From Nitrospira sp. UBA2083 (GTDB lineage: Bacteria > Nitrospirota > Nitrospiria > Nitrospirales > Nitrospiraceae): a stretch of 36,914 nucleotides of DNA. The translations under genes were made by a program, and so were the position numbers. Positions 8,686 to 16,721 of the stretch are shown here, piece after piece. The stretch spans positions 17,522 through 54,435 of the forward strand of contig DCZN01000091.1 of NCBI GenBank assembly GCA_002331625.1, given 5' to 3'. The stretch's first letter is position 1. Each line of letters starts with the position of its first letter. The notes beneath the pieces were generated by a model. It was given only the letters and a program-made list of their open reading frames with translations. It ran no database searches and was not told where the DNA came from.

Positions 8686-8715
8686 TTGACAGTCTCCCGA
8701 CGCAAATGATAGCGT
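8686..8715 (+). promoter_or_regulatory. Putative sigma70-type promoter of the aminotransferase-serA-hisZ-dnaB run
   Basis: TTGACA at 8686-8691 and TAGCGT at 8710-8715, 18-bp spacer. The -35 is perfect, the -10 poor. It stands 57 bp before the ATG at 8772, the only good candidate in this gap. Confidence 0.45.
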
Positions 8716-8771
8716 ACCGCCTCTCCGGAGCGTGCCCCACCCAAATTGCATTGTGTAAGGAGGATTGATCA

Positions 8772-9914
8772 ATGTTGAAGCGCTATCTTTTAGCTCCTGG
8801 CCCAACGCCTGTCCCCCCGGAGGTGTTGCTGGCGATGGCTCGTCCCATGATCCATCATCGTGCGCCTGAATTTGACCCGATTTTTGCCGAGGTGCGCGAA
8901 GGACTGAAATGGCTGTTTCAGACCAGGAATGATGTGCTGATGCTGGCGGCTTCCGGTACCGGCGGTATGGAAGGAGCCGTCTCCAATTTCTTATCTCCTG
9001 GTGACAAGGCATTGTGTGTCAATGGAGGCAAGTTTGGAGAACGCTGGGGCAAACTCTGTAAGACCTTTGGGGCGCAGGCAACTGAGCTGAAGGTCGAGTG
9101 GGGACACGCGGTCAATCCGCAACAGATTGCCGATGCTCTCAAGAAAGATCCGTCGATCAAAGCGGTGTATGTGCAGGCGAGTGAGACATCGACAGGGGTC
9201 TCGCACGACGTGAAGGCCCTGGGCGAGATCGTGAAAGGGTATGAGAATACCATCCTCGTGGTCGACGCGATTACGGCCCTTGGTGTCTTTGATATCAAGA
9301 CTGACGCCTGGGGTTTGGACGTCGTCATCACCGGCTCTCAAAAAGCTCTGATGCTCCCTCCCGGCATGGCATTCGTCAGCGTCAGCGAAAAGGCTTGGGC
9401 CTTAGCGGACAAAGCGAAGAATGCCGCCTTTTATTTCAATTTCAAGAAAGAACGAGAAAATCAGGCGAAAAACCAGACCGCCTTCACCCCAACCGTTTCG
9501 CTCATCATCGGACTGCAAGAAGTGTTTCGGATGATGAAAGCGGAGGGGCTTGAGAAGATGTTTGCACGACAGGGTCGCCTAGCCCAAGCCATGCGGGAAG
9601 GAGTGAAGGCCGCTGGACTGACATTATTTCCCAAAGAATCGCCCAGCGATGCCCTGACGGCCGTGTGTGCTCCGGAAGGAGTTGACGGGCAGGCAATTTA
9701 TAAAAACCTTCGCGTGCAGTACGGCATGACGGCTGCCGGTGGACAAGATCACTTAAAGGGAAAGATTTTTCGATTGTCTCACATGGGATACGCGGATTCA
9801 TTCGATGTCATCACGGCACTCGCCGCAACTGAAATGGTCTTGAGAGGGCTGGGCCATCCCGTCAAGCTTGGGAGCGGCGTAGGAAAAGCACAGGAAATCT
9901 TACTGGCGAAGTAA
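8772..9914 (+). CDS. Class V aminotransferase (alanine/serine-glyoxylate family), probable serine pathway transaminase
   Basis: A 380-residue PLP enzyme of the fold-type I, class V group. The start L-L-A-P-G-P-T-P-V-P and R-P-M-I-H-H-R-A-P-E-F are hallmarks of the small archaeal-like aminotransferase family that includes serine-pyruvate and alanine-glyoxylate enzymes. Asp165 in V-V-D-A-I-T-A-L-G contacts the pyridine ring, and Lys191 in T-G-S-Q-K-A-L-M-L-P-P-G binds PLP. TAAGGAGG before the ATG is a near-perfect ribosome binding site. serA starts only 18 bp after the stop, so it probably supplies the transaminase step after SerA (3-phosphohydroxypyruvate to phosphoserine) in place of SerC, or acts with glyoxylate. 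The substrate choice is inference from context. Confidence 0.85.
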   Translation: MLKRYLLAPGPTPVPPEVLLAMARPMIHHRAPEFDPIFAEVREGLKWLFQTRNDVLMLAASGTGGMEGAVSNFLSPGDKALCVNGGKFGERWGKLCKTFGAQATELKVEWGHAVNPQQIADALKKDPSIKAVYVQASETSTGVSHDVKALGEIVKGYENTILVVDAITALGVFDIKTDAWGLDVVITGSQKALMLPPGMAFVSVSEKAWALADKAKNAAFYFNFKKERENQAKNQTAFTPTVSLIIGLQEVFRMMKAEGLEKMFARQGRLAQAMREGVKAAGLTLFPKESPSDALTAVCAPEGVDGQAIYKNLRVQYGMTAAGGQDHLKGKIFRLSHMGYADSFDVITALAATEMVLRGLGHPVKLGSGVGKAQEILLAK

Positions 9915-9932
9915 CGACAGATGAGGACAGAC

Positions 9933-11531
9933 ATGACTGCGTCACGATTGAAAATTCTGATTAGTGATAGCTTGTCGAAGCAAGGTGTGGACGCGCTTGA
10001 AAAGGCGGGATTTACCGTGGTGGTGAAATCCAAAATGCCGAAGGACGAGTTATTCAAGGAAATCAAAGACGCCGACGGTCTGATCGTGCGATCCGGCACC
10101 AAAGTTACGGAAGAGGTCATCGCGGCGGCCGAGAAGCTCAAGGTCGTCGGGCGAGCCGGATCCGGTCTGGATAACGTCGACACGCCTGCCGCAACCCGTC
10201 GCGGCATCGTGGTCATGAATACCCCGGGCGGCAACACCGTGACGACCGCTGAGCATACGATGTCGATGATCTGTGCGATGAGCCGGCGTATTCCCCAAGC
10301 CACCGCCTCGGTCAAGGCCGGCAAGTGGGAGAAAGACAAGTTCATGGGCATCGAGCTCTACAACAAAGTACTCGGCATTATCGGTGTCGGACAGATCGGT
10401 AGTCATCTCACCAAGATGGCGCAGGGGATCGGGATGAGCGTCGTCGCATTTGATCCCTACCTCGCGCCTGAGCGAGCCGAGCGAATGGGTGTCGCCATGT
10501 TGGATCTCGATGAGGTCTTCCAGCGAGCCGACATCATCTCCGTTCACACCCCGCTGACGCCGGAAACCCGAGGGATTATCAACGCGCAAGCCATCGCGAA
10601 GATGAAACCCGGTGTGATGATCGTCAACTGTGCTCGTGGCGGGATTATCAATGAGCACGATTTGTGCGAAGCATTGAAAACCAAGAGGGTGGCTGCTGCC
10701 GCCTTCGATGTGTTTGAAGAAGAACCCGTGAAACAAGACAATCCGCTCTTGGCATTGGATAATTTTATTTGCACTCCACATATCGGGGCCCAGACCACGG
10801 AGGCACAGGAAAACGTCGCCATCGGGATCGCAGAGCAAATCGTCGACTACTTTACCAAAGGGGTGGCCAAAGGCGCCGTCAATATTCCTTCAGTTGCTCC
10901 GGAACTGCTGCCTCGTCTGCAGCCCTTCCTCACGCTGGCAGAAAAGCTTGGTTCACTTCAGACCCAGCTTGTGCAAGGCGGGATCGAACGCGTGACGGTG
11001 GAATACAGCGGAGAAGTGGCTACACTTTCCATCGCCCCCCTGACCATTGCCGTCCTGAAAGGCCTGCTGACGCCCATCATGGAGCACCCTGTGAACTACG
11101 TGAACGCTCCGGTCGTGGCCAAAGATCGCGGCATCGAAGTGAAAGAGATTAAGAGTACCGATGCTGGGGATTTCACAAGTCTGATCCGGGTTCGTGTCGA
11201 AGCTGGGAAAGCGTCACATCAGGTTGCCGGCACGCTCTACCACAAAAAAGACGCCAGGATTACGGAGATCGATCAATTCAAAGTCGAGGTGGTTCCCGAA
11301 GGGCATATGTTGCTGATTCATAATGTTGATCGTCCAGGCGTCATCGGAATGGTTGGGAAGGTACTGGGTGATCAGGGGATCAATATTTTGAGAATGCAGT
11401 GCGCATTGGAAAAGCGGGGAGGAGATGCGCTTCTGATTATCGGCTCCGATACGGAGTTTCCTGCTTCCGCACTGAACGAGATTCGATCGAGCTCGAACAT
11501 TCGCTCCGTGAAGGTTGCAAACCTGGCGTAA
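9933..11531 (+). CDS. serA: D-3-phosphoglycerate dehydrogenase
   Basis: A 532-residue, long-form SerA that oxidises 3-phosphoglycerate to 3-phosphohydroxypyruvate with NAD, the entry to serine synthesis. Order of domains: substrate-binding region with R-A-G-S-G-L-D-N-V-D, Rossmann fold with G-V-G-Q-I-G at about 151-156, catalytic Arg in N-C-A-R-G-G, Glu in F-E-E-E-P and His in P-H-I-G-A-Q-T, then the allosteric substrate-binding domain and a C-terminal ACT domain (H-N-V-D-R-P-G-V-I-G) that usually senses serine. Two in-frame ATGs exist (9921 and 9933); TGAGGA precedes 9933, so I prefer it. It sits between the aminotransferase and hisZ in one operon. Confidence 0.95.
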   Translation: MTASRLKILISDSLSKQGVDALEKAGFTVVVKSKMPKDELFKEIKDADGLIVRSGTKVTEEVIAAAEKLKVVGRAGSGLDNVDTPAATRRGIVVMNTPGGNTVTTAEHTMSMICAMSRRIPQATASVKAGKWEKDKFMGIELYNKVLGIIGVGQIGSHLTKMAQGIGMSVVAFDPYLAPERAERMGVAMLDLDEVFQRADIISVHTPLTPETRGIINAQAIAKMKPGVMIVNCARGGIINEHDLCEALKTKRVAAAAFDVFEEEPVKQDNPLLALDNFICTPHIGAQTTEAQENVAIGIAEQIVDYFTKGVAKGAVNIPSVAPELLPRLQPFLTLAEKLGSLQTQLVQGGIERVTVEYSGEVATLSIAPLTIAVLKGLLTPIMEHPVNYVNAPVVAKDRGIEVKEIKSTDAGDFTSLIRVRVEAGKASHQVAGTLYHKKDARITEIDQFKVEVVPEGHMLLIHNVDRPGVIGMVGKVLGDQGINILRMQCALEKRGGDALLIIGSDTEFPASALNEIRSSSNIRSVKVANLA

Positions 11532-11553
11532 TCTTCTTCGCCACCACGTTGTT

Positions 11554-12948
11554 ATGGCTTCTGCACCTCCGATGCGCCCTGCTTGTTCGGAGAAGCTGAC
11601 TCTTGTGCGCGAGCACTCCTTAGTTCCCATTGGAATGACCACCATTCTTCCGGAATCTGCCCACCAGGTTCGGCACCTCGAATCCGAGTTAATCCGGTCT
11701 TTCCATGGCTACGGATACGACGAGATCATTTTACCGACATTTGAGTATCTCGACGTGCTTGCACCTGGCCTTGAGCCAACCCTGATAGAGAATTCCTATA
11801 AAATCATCGATCGGACGACCGGTCGTGTTCTCCTCTTGAGACCTGACGTCACAGCCCAGATTGCTCGAACCGTCGCGATGGGAATGGTGGGCGCTCGCCT
11901 GCCATTGCGTCTATCGTATCGTGCGACTGTGTTTCGCTATGAACCGGAACATGTCGGCCGAGATCGTGAACTCTTTCAAGTCGGCGCCGAATTGATCGGA
12001 GCCGATGACCCGTCTGCCGATTGCGAAATGATCATTCTGATGATCGAGTCTCTTCGGCAGGTGGGGTTACAGTCGTTCAAAATTTCCCTTGGACACGTCG
12101 GGTTTTTCAAAAGCCTCCTGGTGCAAGCCGGGCTGTCGGCTGAGGGCAGGAAGCGAGCAGAGGAGGCCGCTTCTAGAAAAGCGTTGCCACGGCTTGAAGA
12201 GATCCTCTCGCAAGAACGCGTGAAACAGCGCTCAGTTCAGCGGATCTTGGCTGCGCTGGAGCTGTGCGGTACGGACAAGGTTCTCGTGGAAGGACGCAAA
12301 CTCGCGAAAGGCGAGAAGCCTCTCATACAAGCACTAGAAAGACTCACCACGGTCTATGAGACTGTGTGTGCATCAGGATTCGAGGACAGTGTCCTCCTGG
12401 ACTTAGGAGAATTGCGAGGGTTTGACTACTATGATGGTGTGGTTTTTGACGTGTTTGCAGACGGGATAGGGGTGGAATTGGGTGGCGGAGGACGGTACGA
12501 TCACTTGATTGGTCGGTTTGGTCGTAATCTTCCATCCACCGGATTCGCGCTGAACGTTGACCGCCTCTTCCGAAGCCTTGCCCTTTCGGGCACCGGGAAG
12601 CCCATCGATTCCGAAGTCCTGGTGATCGCCCCGCTTGGGTCGCTCAAGGAACTGGTTGCTGTCGCTCGGCAACTTCGTCACGCTGGCATGAGGGTCATCC
12701 AACGATCGATTGCCGCCTCCGGTCAAGACCTGCTCAAGATCGCTGCGGCCGTCGGCCTCGAAGCAGAGACTCCCACCACCATCGTGGTCGGCATCGAACG
12801 CTCTGATCCAGACCATGTCCTTGTCATGCAACAGACACCAGCAGCCAGAGCAGAAGGTCTGACAACATCTCTCCGTCTTCACAAGCGAACGGTGCTGAAG
12901 GACAACCTTGTTTCAGCGCTGCGAGCGAGCCATGAAGAGGTGTCATGA
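11554..12948 (+). CDS. hisZ: ATP phosphoribosyltransferase regulatory subunit HisZ
   Basis: About 464 residues, a HisS-like class II synthetase fold that lacks tRNA charging and instead forms the regulatory part of short-form HisG in histidine synthesis. Seen: T-T-I-L-P-E-S-A near residue 28, R-P-D-V-T-A-Q-I-A-R (motif 2 region), F-R-Y-E-P-E-H-V-G-R-D-R-E-L-F-Q-V-G and G-G-G-G-R-Y-D-H-L-I-G-R-F-G; the last is shared with HisS. True HisS cannot be fully excluded, but the pattern R-P-D-V-T-A-Q fits HisZ better. The start is uncertain: 11515 would overlap serA, 11554, 11572 and 11635 are other ATGs, and none has a good ribosome binding site. It lies 22 bp after serA and overlaps dnaB by ATGA, so translational coupling is likely. 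Confidence 0.8.
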   Translation: MASAPPMRPACSEKLTLVREHSLVPIGMTTILPESAHQVRHLESELIRSFHGYGYDEIILPTFEYLDVLAPGLEPTLIENSYKIIDRTTGRVLLLRPDVTAQIARTVAMGMVGARLPLRLSYRATVFRYEPEHVGRDRELFQVGAELIGADDPSADCEMIILMIESLRQVGLQSFKISLGHVGFFKSLLVQAGLSAEGRKRAEEAASRKALPRLEEILSQERVKQRSVQRILAALELCGTDKVLVEGRKLAKGEKPLIQALERLTTVYETVCASGFEDSVLLDLGELRGFDYYDGVVFDVFADGIGVELGGGGRYDHLIGRFGRNLPSTGFALNVDRLFRSLALSGTGKPIDSEVLVIAPLGSLKELVAVARQLRHAGMRVIQRSIAASGQDLLKIAAAVGLEAETPTTIVVGIERSDPDHVLVMQQTPAARAEGLTTSLRLHKRTVLKDNLVSALRASHEEVS

Positions 12949-14297
12949 AGTCTGCTGGTGCGGTTGACCTCTCCCAACCAAAACTCCCTCCCCAGAATCT
13001 CGAAGCTGAGCAGTCCGTGCTCGGTGCCATCTTGCTCGATAACGCCGCCATGCCTAAAGCCATGGAACTGCTGGTCGAGGAAGATTTCTATCGGACGGCT
13101 CATAAAAAAGTCTACCAGGCCATGCTCGAGCTCTCTGACACAGGCGAGGTCATCGATCAGATCACGCTGACTGAGCGATTGAAGTCACGTGGCGACCTTG
13201 AAAGCATCGGAGGCGCGGCCTATCTCGCTGAGCTGGTTCAAATCGTACCCAGTTCGGCCAATATTCGCTATCACTGTAAAATTGTTCGGGACAAGGCCGT
13301 GGCCCGTCAATTGATCAGTACCTCTACCGAAGTCCTGACCAGGGGCTATGAAGGCACAGCCTCGATCGACGACTTACTCGATTTCGCCGAGCGATCCGTC
13401 TTCAGCATTGCCCAAGGCAAGCTGGAACGCTCATTCAGCCCAATCAGTCAGGTCATCAAGGAAAGCCTGGATGTCATCGATAAATTGTCAAAGCGCAAGG
13501 AACATGTCACGGGCGTCCCGACAGGCTACTATGATCTCGATGATATTACCGCCGGGCTGCAGGCCTCGGATTTGGTCGTGGTGGCAGGACGGCCCAGCAT
13601 GGGAAAGACCAGTCTTGCCTTGGGGTTCGCCACGCATGCGGCCATCCATGCCAACACGGTGGTCGGTATCTTCAGCTTGGAAATGTCTAAACCGCAGATT
13701 GTCCTCCGTATGCTCAGCTCTGAGGCCCGAGTCGATTCACATGCCCTGCGCACGGGAAAACTACAGAAAGAGGATTGGTGGCGATTGGCAGAGGCGGCTG
13801 GTCGATTGGAGCAAGCGCCAATCTATATCGACGACACAGGCGGCATCACCGTCCAACAGATGCGCGGTAAAGCACGCCGGCTCAAAGCGGAGAAGGGACT
13901 GGATCTGCTCATTGTCGACTATCTCCAGTTGATGCAAGGGCGAAGCGATTCAGAGTCTCGCCAACAAGAAATCTCTGACATTTCCCGTTCGTTGAAGGCG
14001 CTCGCCAAAGAGCTGAATGTGCCGGTGGTCGCGCTGTCCCAACTGAGCCGTGCCGTGGAGGCACGCAAGCCGCCGATACCCATGTTGGCCGATCTACGTG
14101 AAAGCGGAGCCATCGAGCAAGATGCCGATGTGGTGATGTTCATTTACCGAGAGGACGTGTACGATCAGAACTCAGAACGCAAGGGGATTGCCGACATCAT
14201 TGTCAGCAAGCATCGGAACGGTCCCATCGGGAAAAAAGAGCTGTTTTTCCAAGACCGCTACGCCAAATTTGAAAGTCTCGACCTCCGCGAAGCCTAG
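12945..14297 (+). CDS. dnaB: Replicative DNA helicase DnaB
   Basis: A 450-residue hexameric 5'-3' helicase that unwinds DNA at the replication fork. The N-terminal domain begins with P-P-Q-N-L-E-A-E-Q-S-V-L-G-A-I-L-L-D, standard for DnaB. The RecA-like part starts with V-P-T-G-Y-Y-D-L-D-D-I-T-A-G-L, with Walker A G-R-P-S-M-G-K-T-S at about 215-223, Walker B L-L-I-V-D-Y-L-Q-L-M and A-L-S-Q-L-S-R-A-V-E plus D-L-R-E-S-G-A-I-E-Q-D-A-D-V-V. Length is usual and no intein interrupts it. Its ATG overlaps the hisZ TGA (ATGA), and it is the last gene of the operon. Placement behind serine and histidine genes is not the usual neighbourhood (rplI/rpsR). Confidence 0.95.
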   Translation: MKSAGAVDLSQPKLPPQNLEAEQSVLGAILLDNAAMPKAMELLVEEDFYRTAHKKVYQAMLELSDTGEVIDQITLTERLKSRGDLESIGGAAYLAELVQIVPSSANIRYHCKIVRDKAVARQLISTSTEVLTRGYEGTASIDDLLDFAERSVFSIAQGKLERSFSPISQVIKESLDVIDKLSKRKEHVTGVPTGYYDLDDITAGLQASDLVVVAGRPSMGKTSLALGFATHAAIHANTVVGIFSLEMSKPQIVLRMLSSEARVDSHALRTGKLQKEDWWRLAEAAGRLEQAPIYIDDTGGITVQQMRGKARRLKAEKGLDLLIVDYLQLMQGRSDSESRQQEISDISRSLKALAKELNVPVVALSQLSRAVEARKPPIPMLADLRESGAIEQDADVVMFIYREDVYDQNSERKGIADIIVSKHRNGPIGKKELFFQDRYAKFESLDLREA

Positions 14298-14321
14298 CCG
14301 ACTGTTGATCAGCATCAGCCC

Positions 14322-14444
14322 CAGGATGTTCAAAAAGGCCTTCCAGCAAGGCCGCAGTGAGCGAAGAGGCGAGACGTACTTTTTCCGTACGGTGAGCCTG
14401 TGAGCGATACGAGAACGAAGCTGGAGGACTTTTTCAACATCCTG
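14322..14444. repeat. Long imperfect palindromic intergenic element
   Basis: The ends are inverted copies: CAGGATGTTCAAAAAG at the left and CTTTTTCAACATCCTG at the right, with one mismatch; similarity goes on inward (CCTTCCAGC against GCTGGAGG). The centre has CGTAC...GTACG flanking a short T-rich loop and inverted GAGGCGA/GTGAGCC. The whole 123 bp could fold into one long hairpin. It lies 25 bp after the dnaB stop and ahead of the TPR lipoprotein gene. It resembles the REP/MITE-type elements that I recall in Nitrospira genomes. Only one copy is in this window, so repetition is inferred. Confidence 0.65.
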
Positions 14445-14538
14445 AGAGCGTGGTTTGCGCATCCTGCCGACAGTCGGTATAATCTTTTCTGCGTACATGC
14501 GGTATGAAGCATCATCAAACCACAGACGAAACACGAAC

Positions 14539-16359
14539 ATGATGCCGGGGAATCGATCGTCGATGAGGCGTGTGGTCTTTTTGCAAGGGGTGAGTTGGCT
14601 CCTCCCCTATGTCGTGGTCGCGTGCGCAGCGACACCGCAGCCCCCCAAAACGATCCCACCTGCCACCGTCCAACAGCCTGCACCAGCGACCCCGGAATCA
14701 GATGCCACCTATCATTTCATGATGGGCCATCAGGCAGAACTCGCGCAAGATCTCGACACAGCGTTGAAGGAATATCGAGCCGCCTTACAGATCGACCCCA
14801 AATCGAAAGAGGTTCAATCTCGCTTGGCCGCCCTCTATTTCGCACTGGGAGATCTGCCACAGGCGGTCCAGTATGCCGAAGAAGTCGGGCAGGGGTCCGG
14901 ACAAGAACCACAGATGCTCACGCACATGGCTGGCATCCTTGCAAGCGCCGGAAAGCCGGAACGTGCTCTTGAGCTGTTGGATAAGGCGATCGAGAGCGCC
15001 CCGGAACGAGGCGAATCGTACTTCCCCAAAGGGCTCATTTTGCTGAACCAGAAACGAATTGCTGAGGCGGAGCAGGCCGTGAAGAAAGGCCTGCAATACA
15101 CCTCCGATTCGCCAATCGGTCACTACTATTTGGGTCGGATTTCATTAGAAGCCGGGAATATCGAACAGGCCGTAGCCAATTTTGATCGTGCGATCGCGGT
15201 CAATCCAGCGTTTGAACCAGCCTATCTGGCGCAAGCGTCGATCTATGAGTCACGCCAAGACAAAGACAACGCCATCGCCGTGCTGAAGAAATATCTCGAG
15301 CAAGTCAATCCTCGAAACCGCGATATTCGCCAGCATTTGGTCCAGTTGTACATTGCAACAAAAGACTATGCGGGAGGGCTTGCAGAACTGGAAAAGATGT
15401 TGGAAGAGAATCCGGGTGATCTCGATGCGCAATTGCGAATGGCCCTGATTTACGGTGAGAAAAAAGAGTTTCCAAAGGCCATCAGTCGATTGACCGACAT
15501 TTTGAAGTCCAAGCCGGCCGAACTCAAAGTGCGCGACTATCTCGGATATTTATACGAGGAAACCAAGGACTATCCCAAGGCCATGGAAACCTATCGATAT
15601 AATATCCACTTGGATCCGAGGTTTTCCGATAGTCATATGCATTTGGGCGTGCTCCTCTATCGGCTCAAACAATTTCCAGAAGCCGTGACGCATCTCGATG
15701 AAGCGGTTCGTCTGATGCCGAAACAACCAGAACCGCACATTGTGTTGGGACTGGCGCATTTGCAGAGTGATCAATTTGAAAAGGCCTCACAGGCATTTGA
15801 AGAGGGGATCAAGCATCACCCTAAAAACGCGGATCTCCATTTCAATCTTGGCACGGCCTACGACAAACTTAATCGATTCGATGATGTCGAGCGTGCCATG
15901 GAAACGGCGCTCTCCCTCGATCCTCATCATGCGGATGCGTTGAACTATCTCGGCTATAGTTACGCCGAACGCGGGATCAAGATCGAGCAAGCCGTGTCTC
16001 TAACGAAACAGGCCGTCGCTCTCAAGCCAGAAAATGGATACTATGTAGATAGCCTCGCCTGGGCATTCTACAAGTCGGGCATGCTGGCTGAGGCACTCAC
16101 GGAGATCAAGAAAGCCGTTTCATTGGTCGGCGATGACCCTGTGATCTATGAGCATTTAGGGGACATCTACATGAAGCAGCAGAAGTCTGCCGACGCGCGA
16201 GACGCATGGCTTCACTCCCTTGAGCTCGACCCGTCAAATGAGAAGCTGCTTCAACGGTTCCGTGAGCAGGGGATGACCAATCCTTCCTATGAAGATCGTA
16301 TCCAACAGGCCAAGCGTCGTGTGGCTGAGAAAACACACACCCAGCAAGCCACGCCCTAG
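14539..16359 (+). CDS. Large TPR-repeat lipoprotein
   Basis: About 606 residues, nearly all tetratricopeptide repeats. The N-terminus has a hydrophobic stretch ending in V-V-V-A-C (Cys29), a lipobox-like site, then a Pro/Thr-rich linker. More than ten TPR units follow, e.g. A-L-K-E-Y-R-A-A-L-Q-I-D-P, A-V-A-N-F-D-R-A-I-A-V-N-P, A-V-T-H-L-D-E-A-V-R-L-M-P and A-L-E-T-A-L-S-L-D-P-like units. The C-terminal part A-D-A-L-N-Y-L-G-Y-S-Y-A-E-R-G-I...Y-Y-V-D-S-L-A-W-A is a pattern shared by many envelope TPR proteins. Start is uncertain: a TTG at 14455 is in frame, but its extension would include the edge of sequence behind the palindromic repeat; ATGs at 14539, 14542 and 14563 all keep the signal sequence. 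The function is probably as an envelope scaffold; partners are unknown. Confidence 0.75.
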   Translation: MMPGNRSSMRRVVFLQGVSWLLPYVVVACAATPQPPKTIPPATVQQPAPATPESDATYHFMMGHQAELAQDLDTALKEYRAALQIDPKSKEVQSRLAALYFALGDLPQAVQYAEEVGQGSGQEPQMLTHMAGILASAGKPERALELLDKAIESAPERGESYFPKGLILLNQKRIAEAEQAVKKGLQYTSDSPIGHYYLGRISLEAGNIEQAVANFDRAIAVNPAFEPAYLAQASIYESRQDKDNAIAVLKKYLEQVNPRNRDIRQHLVQLYIATKDYAGGLAELEKMLEENPGDLDAQLRMALIYGEKKEFPKAISRLTDILKSKPAELKVRDYLGYLYEETKDYPKAMETYRYNIHLDPRFSDSHMHLGVLLYRLKQFPEAVTHLDEAVRLMPKQPEPHIVLGLAHLQSDQFEKASQAFEEGIKHHPKNADLHFNLGTAYDKLNRFDDVERAMETALSLDPHHADALNYLGYSYAERGIKIEQAVSLTKQAVALKPENGYYVDSLAWAFYKSGMLAEALTEIKKAVSLVGDDPVIYEHLGDIYMKQQKSADARDAWLHSLELDPSNEKLLQRFREQGMTNPSYEDRIQQAKRRVAEKTHTQQATP

Positions 16360-16721
16360 ATCCTCCTGAAGATTTCCCCTTGATCGGGCGCACCACCCGC
16401 AAAAGACCCTGGTGCGGTGTGTGACCGGCAAAAGAGCGTACCTTTCAATTCCGCGGCCCTCGTGTCACCTCTCGGCGAGTGAACCCCAGCCGAGTGACAA
16501 TTCTTGGCCATTCGAAGCACATTACGGTCAGAAAACGGGCCCGTTCCCGCCCCCCTCTCGGCTGGTTTTTCATAACTTGTTGCATCATCAGGGACGAATG
16601 GTAGGCTAGGCCTTGTTCACTGACCGGCACCAAACCTGCTAGAGGAACCGGTAGGCGGCAACAGAGGCGCCGCAGATTACGAACCGGGCCGTCAGTGAAC
16701 CATCAACAAGGAGGCAGTACG
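16360..16721 (+). other. Non-coding stretch with the pilA leader
   Basis: No convincing gene lies in these 362 bp. It holds GCACCA/TGGTGC (16390-16395 and 16410-16415), a weak stem after the TPR gene, and a perfect 12-bp palindrome AACGGGCCCGTT (16534-16545) that might be an operator. The last 110 bp carry the hairpin described separately. No promoter matches well: TTGCAT/TAGGCT near 16580-16607 is poor. Confidence 0.5.
16611..16711 (+). promoter_or_regulatory. Long-range hairpin in the pilA 5' leader that covers the Shine-Dalgarno
   Basis: The segment 16611-16628 (CCTTGTTCACTGACCGGC) is complementary to 16688-16711: 7 bp (CCTTGTT with AACAAGG), a 7-nt bulge, 7 bp (CACTGAC with GTCAGTG), a one-base bulge and 3 bp. 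The 3' arm runs into the pilA Shine-Dalgarno AAGGAGG (16708-16714), so in the folded state its first bases are paired. The 59-nt interior holds a second stem GCGGC/GCCGC (16655-16659 with 16669-16673). The structure is seen; a regulatory effect is inferred. I could not match it to a known riboswitch class. Confidence 0.55.

Noticed and set aside
10050..10838. 262-codon open frame on the minus strand
   Set aside because: Antisense to serA, which has all catalytic residues.
16504..16519. Possible sigma54 promoter (TTGGCC...AAGCA) ahead of pilA
   Set aside because: The GG to GC distance is 9 rather than the needed 10 bases and the -12 box lacks TTGC, so it fails the strict rule.
16412..16609. 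65-codon open frame before pilA
   Set aside because: No ribosome binding site, no family pattern, and it overlaps likely regulatory DNA.
16629..16687. c-di-GMP (GEMM) riboswitch in the pilA leader
   Set aside because: GGTA and TTAC-like blocks are there, but the conserved GGGCAAACC and GACGCAAAGCC parts are not.
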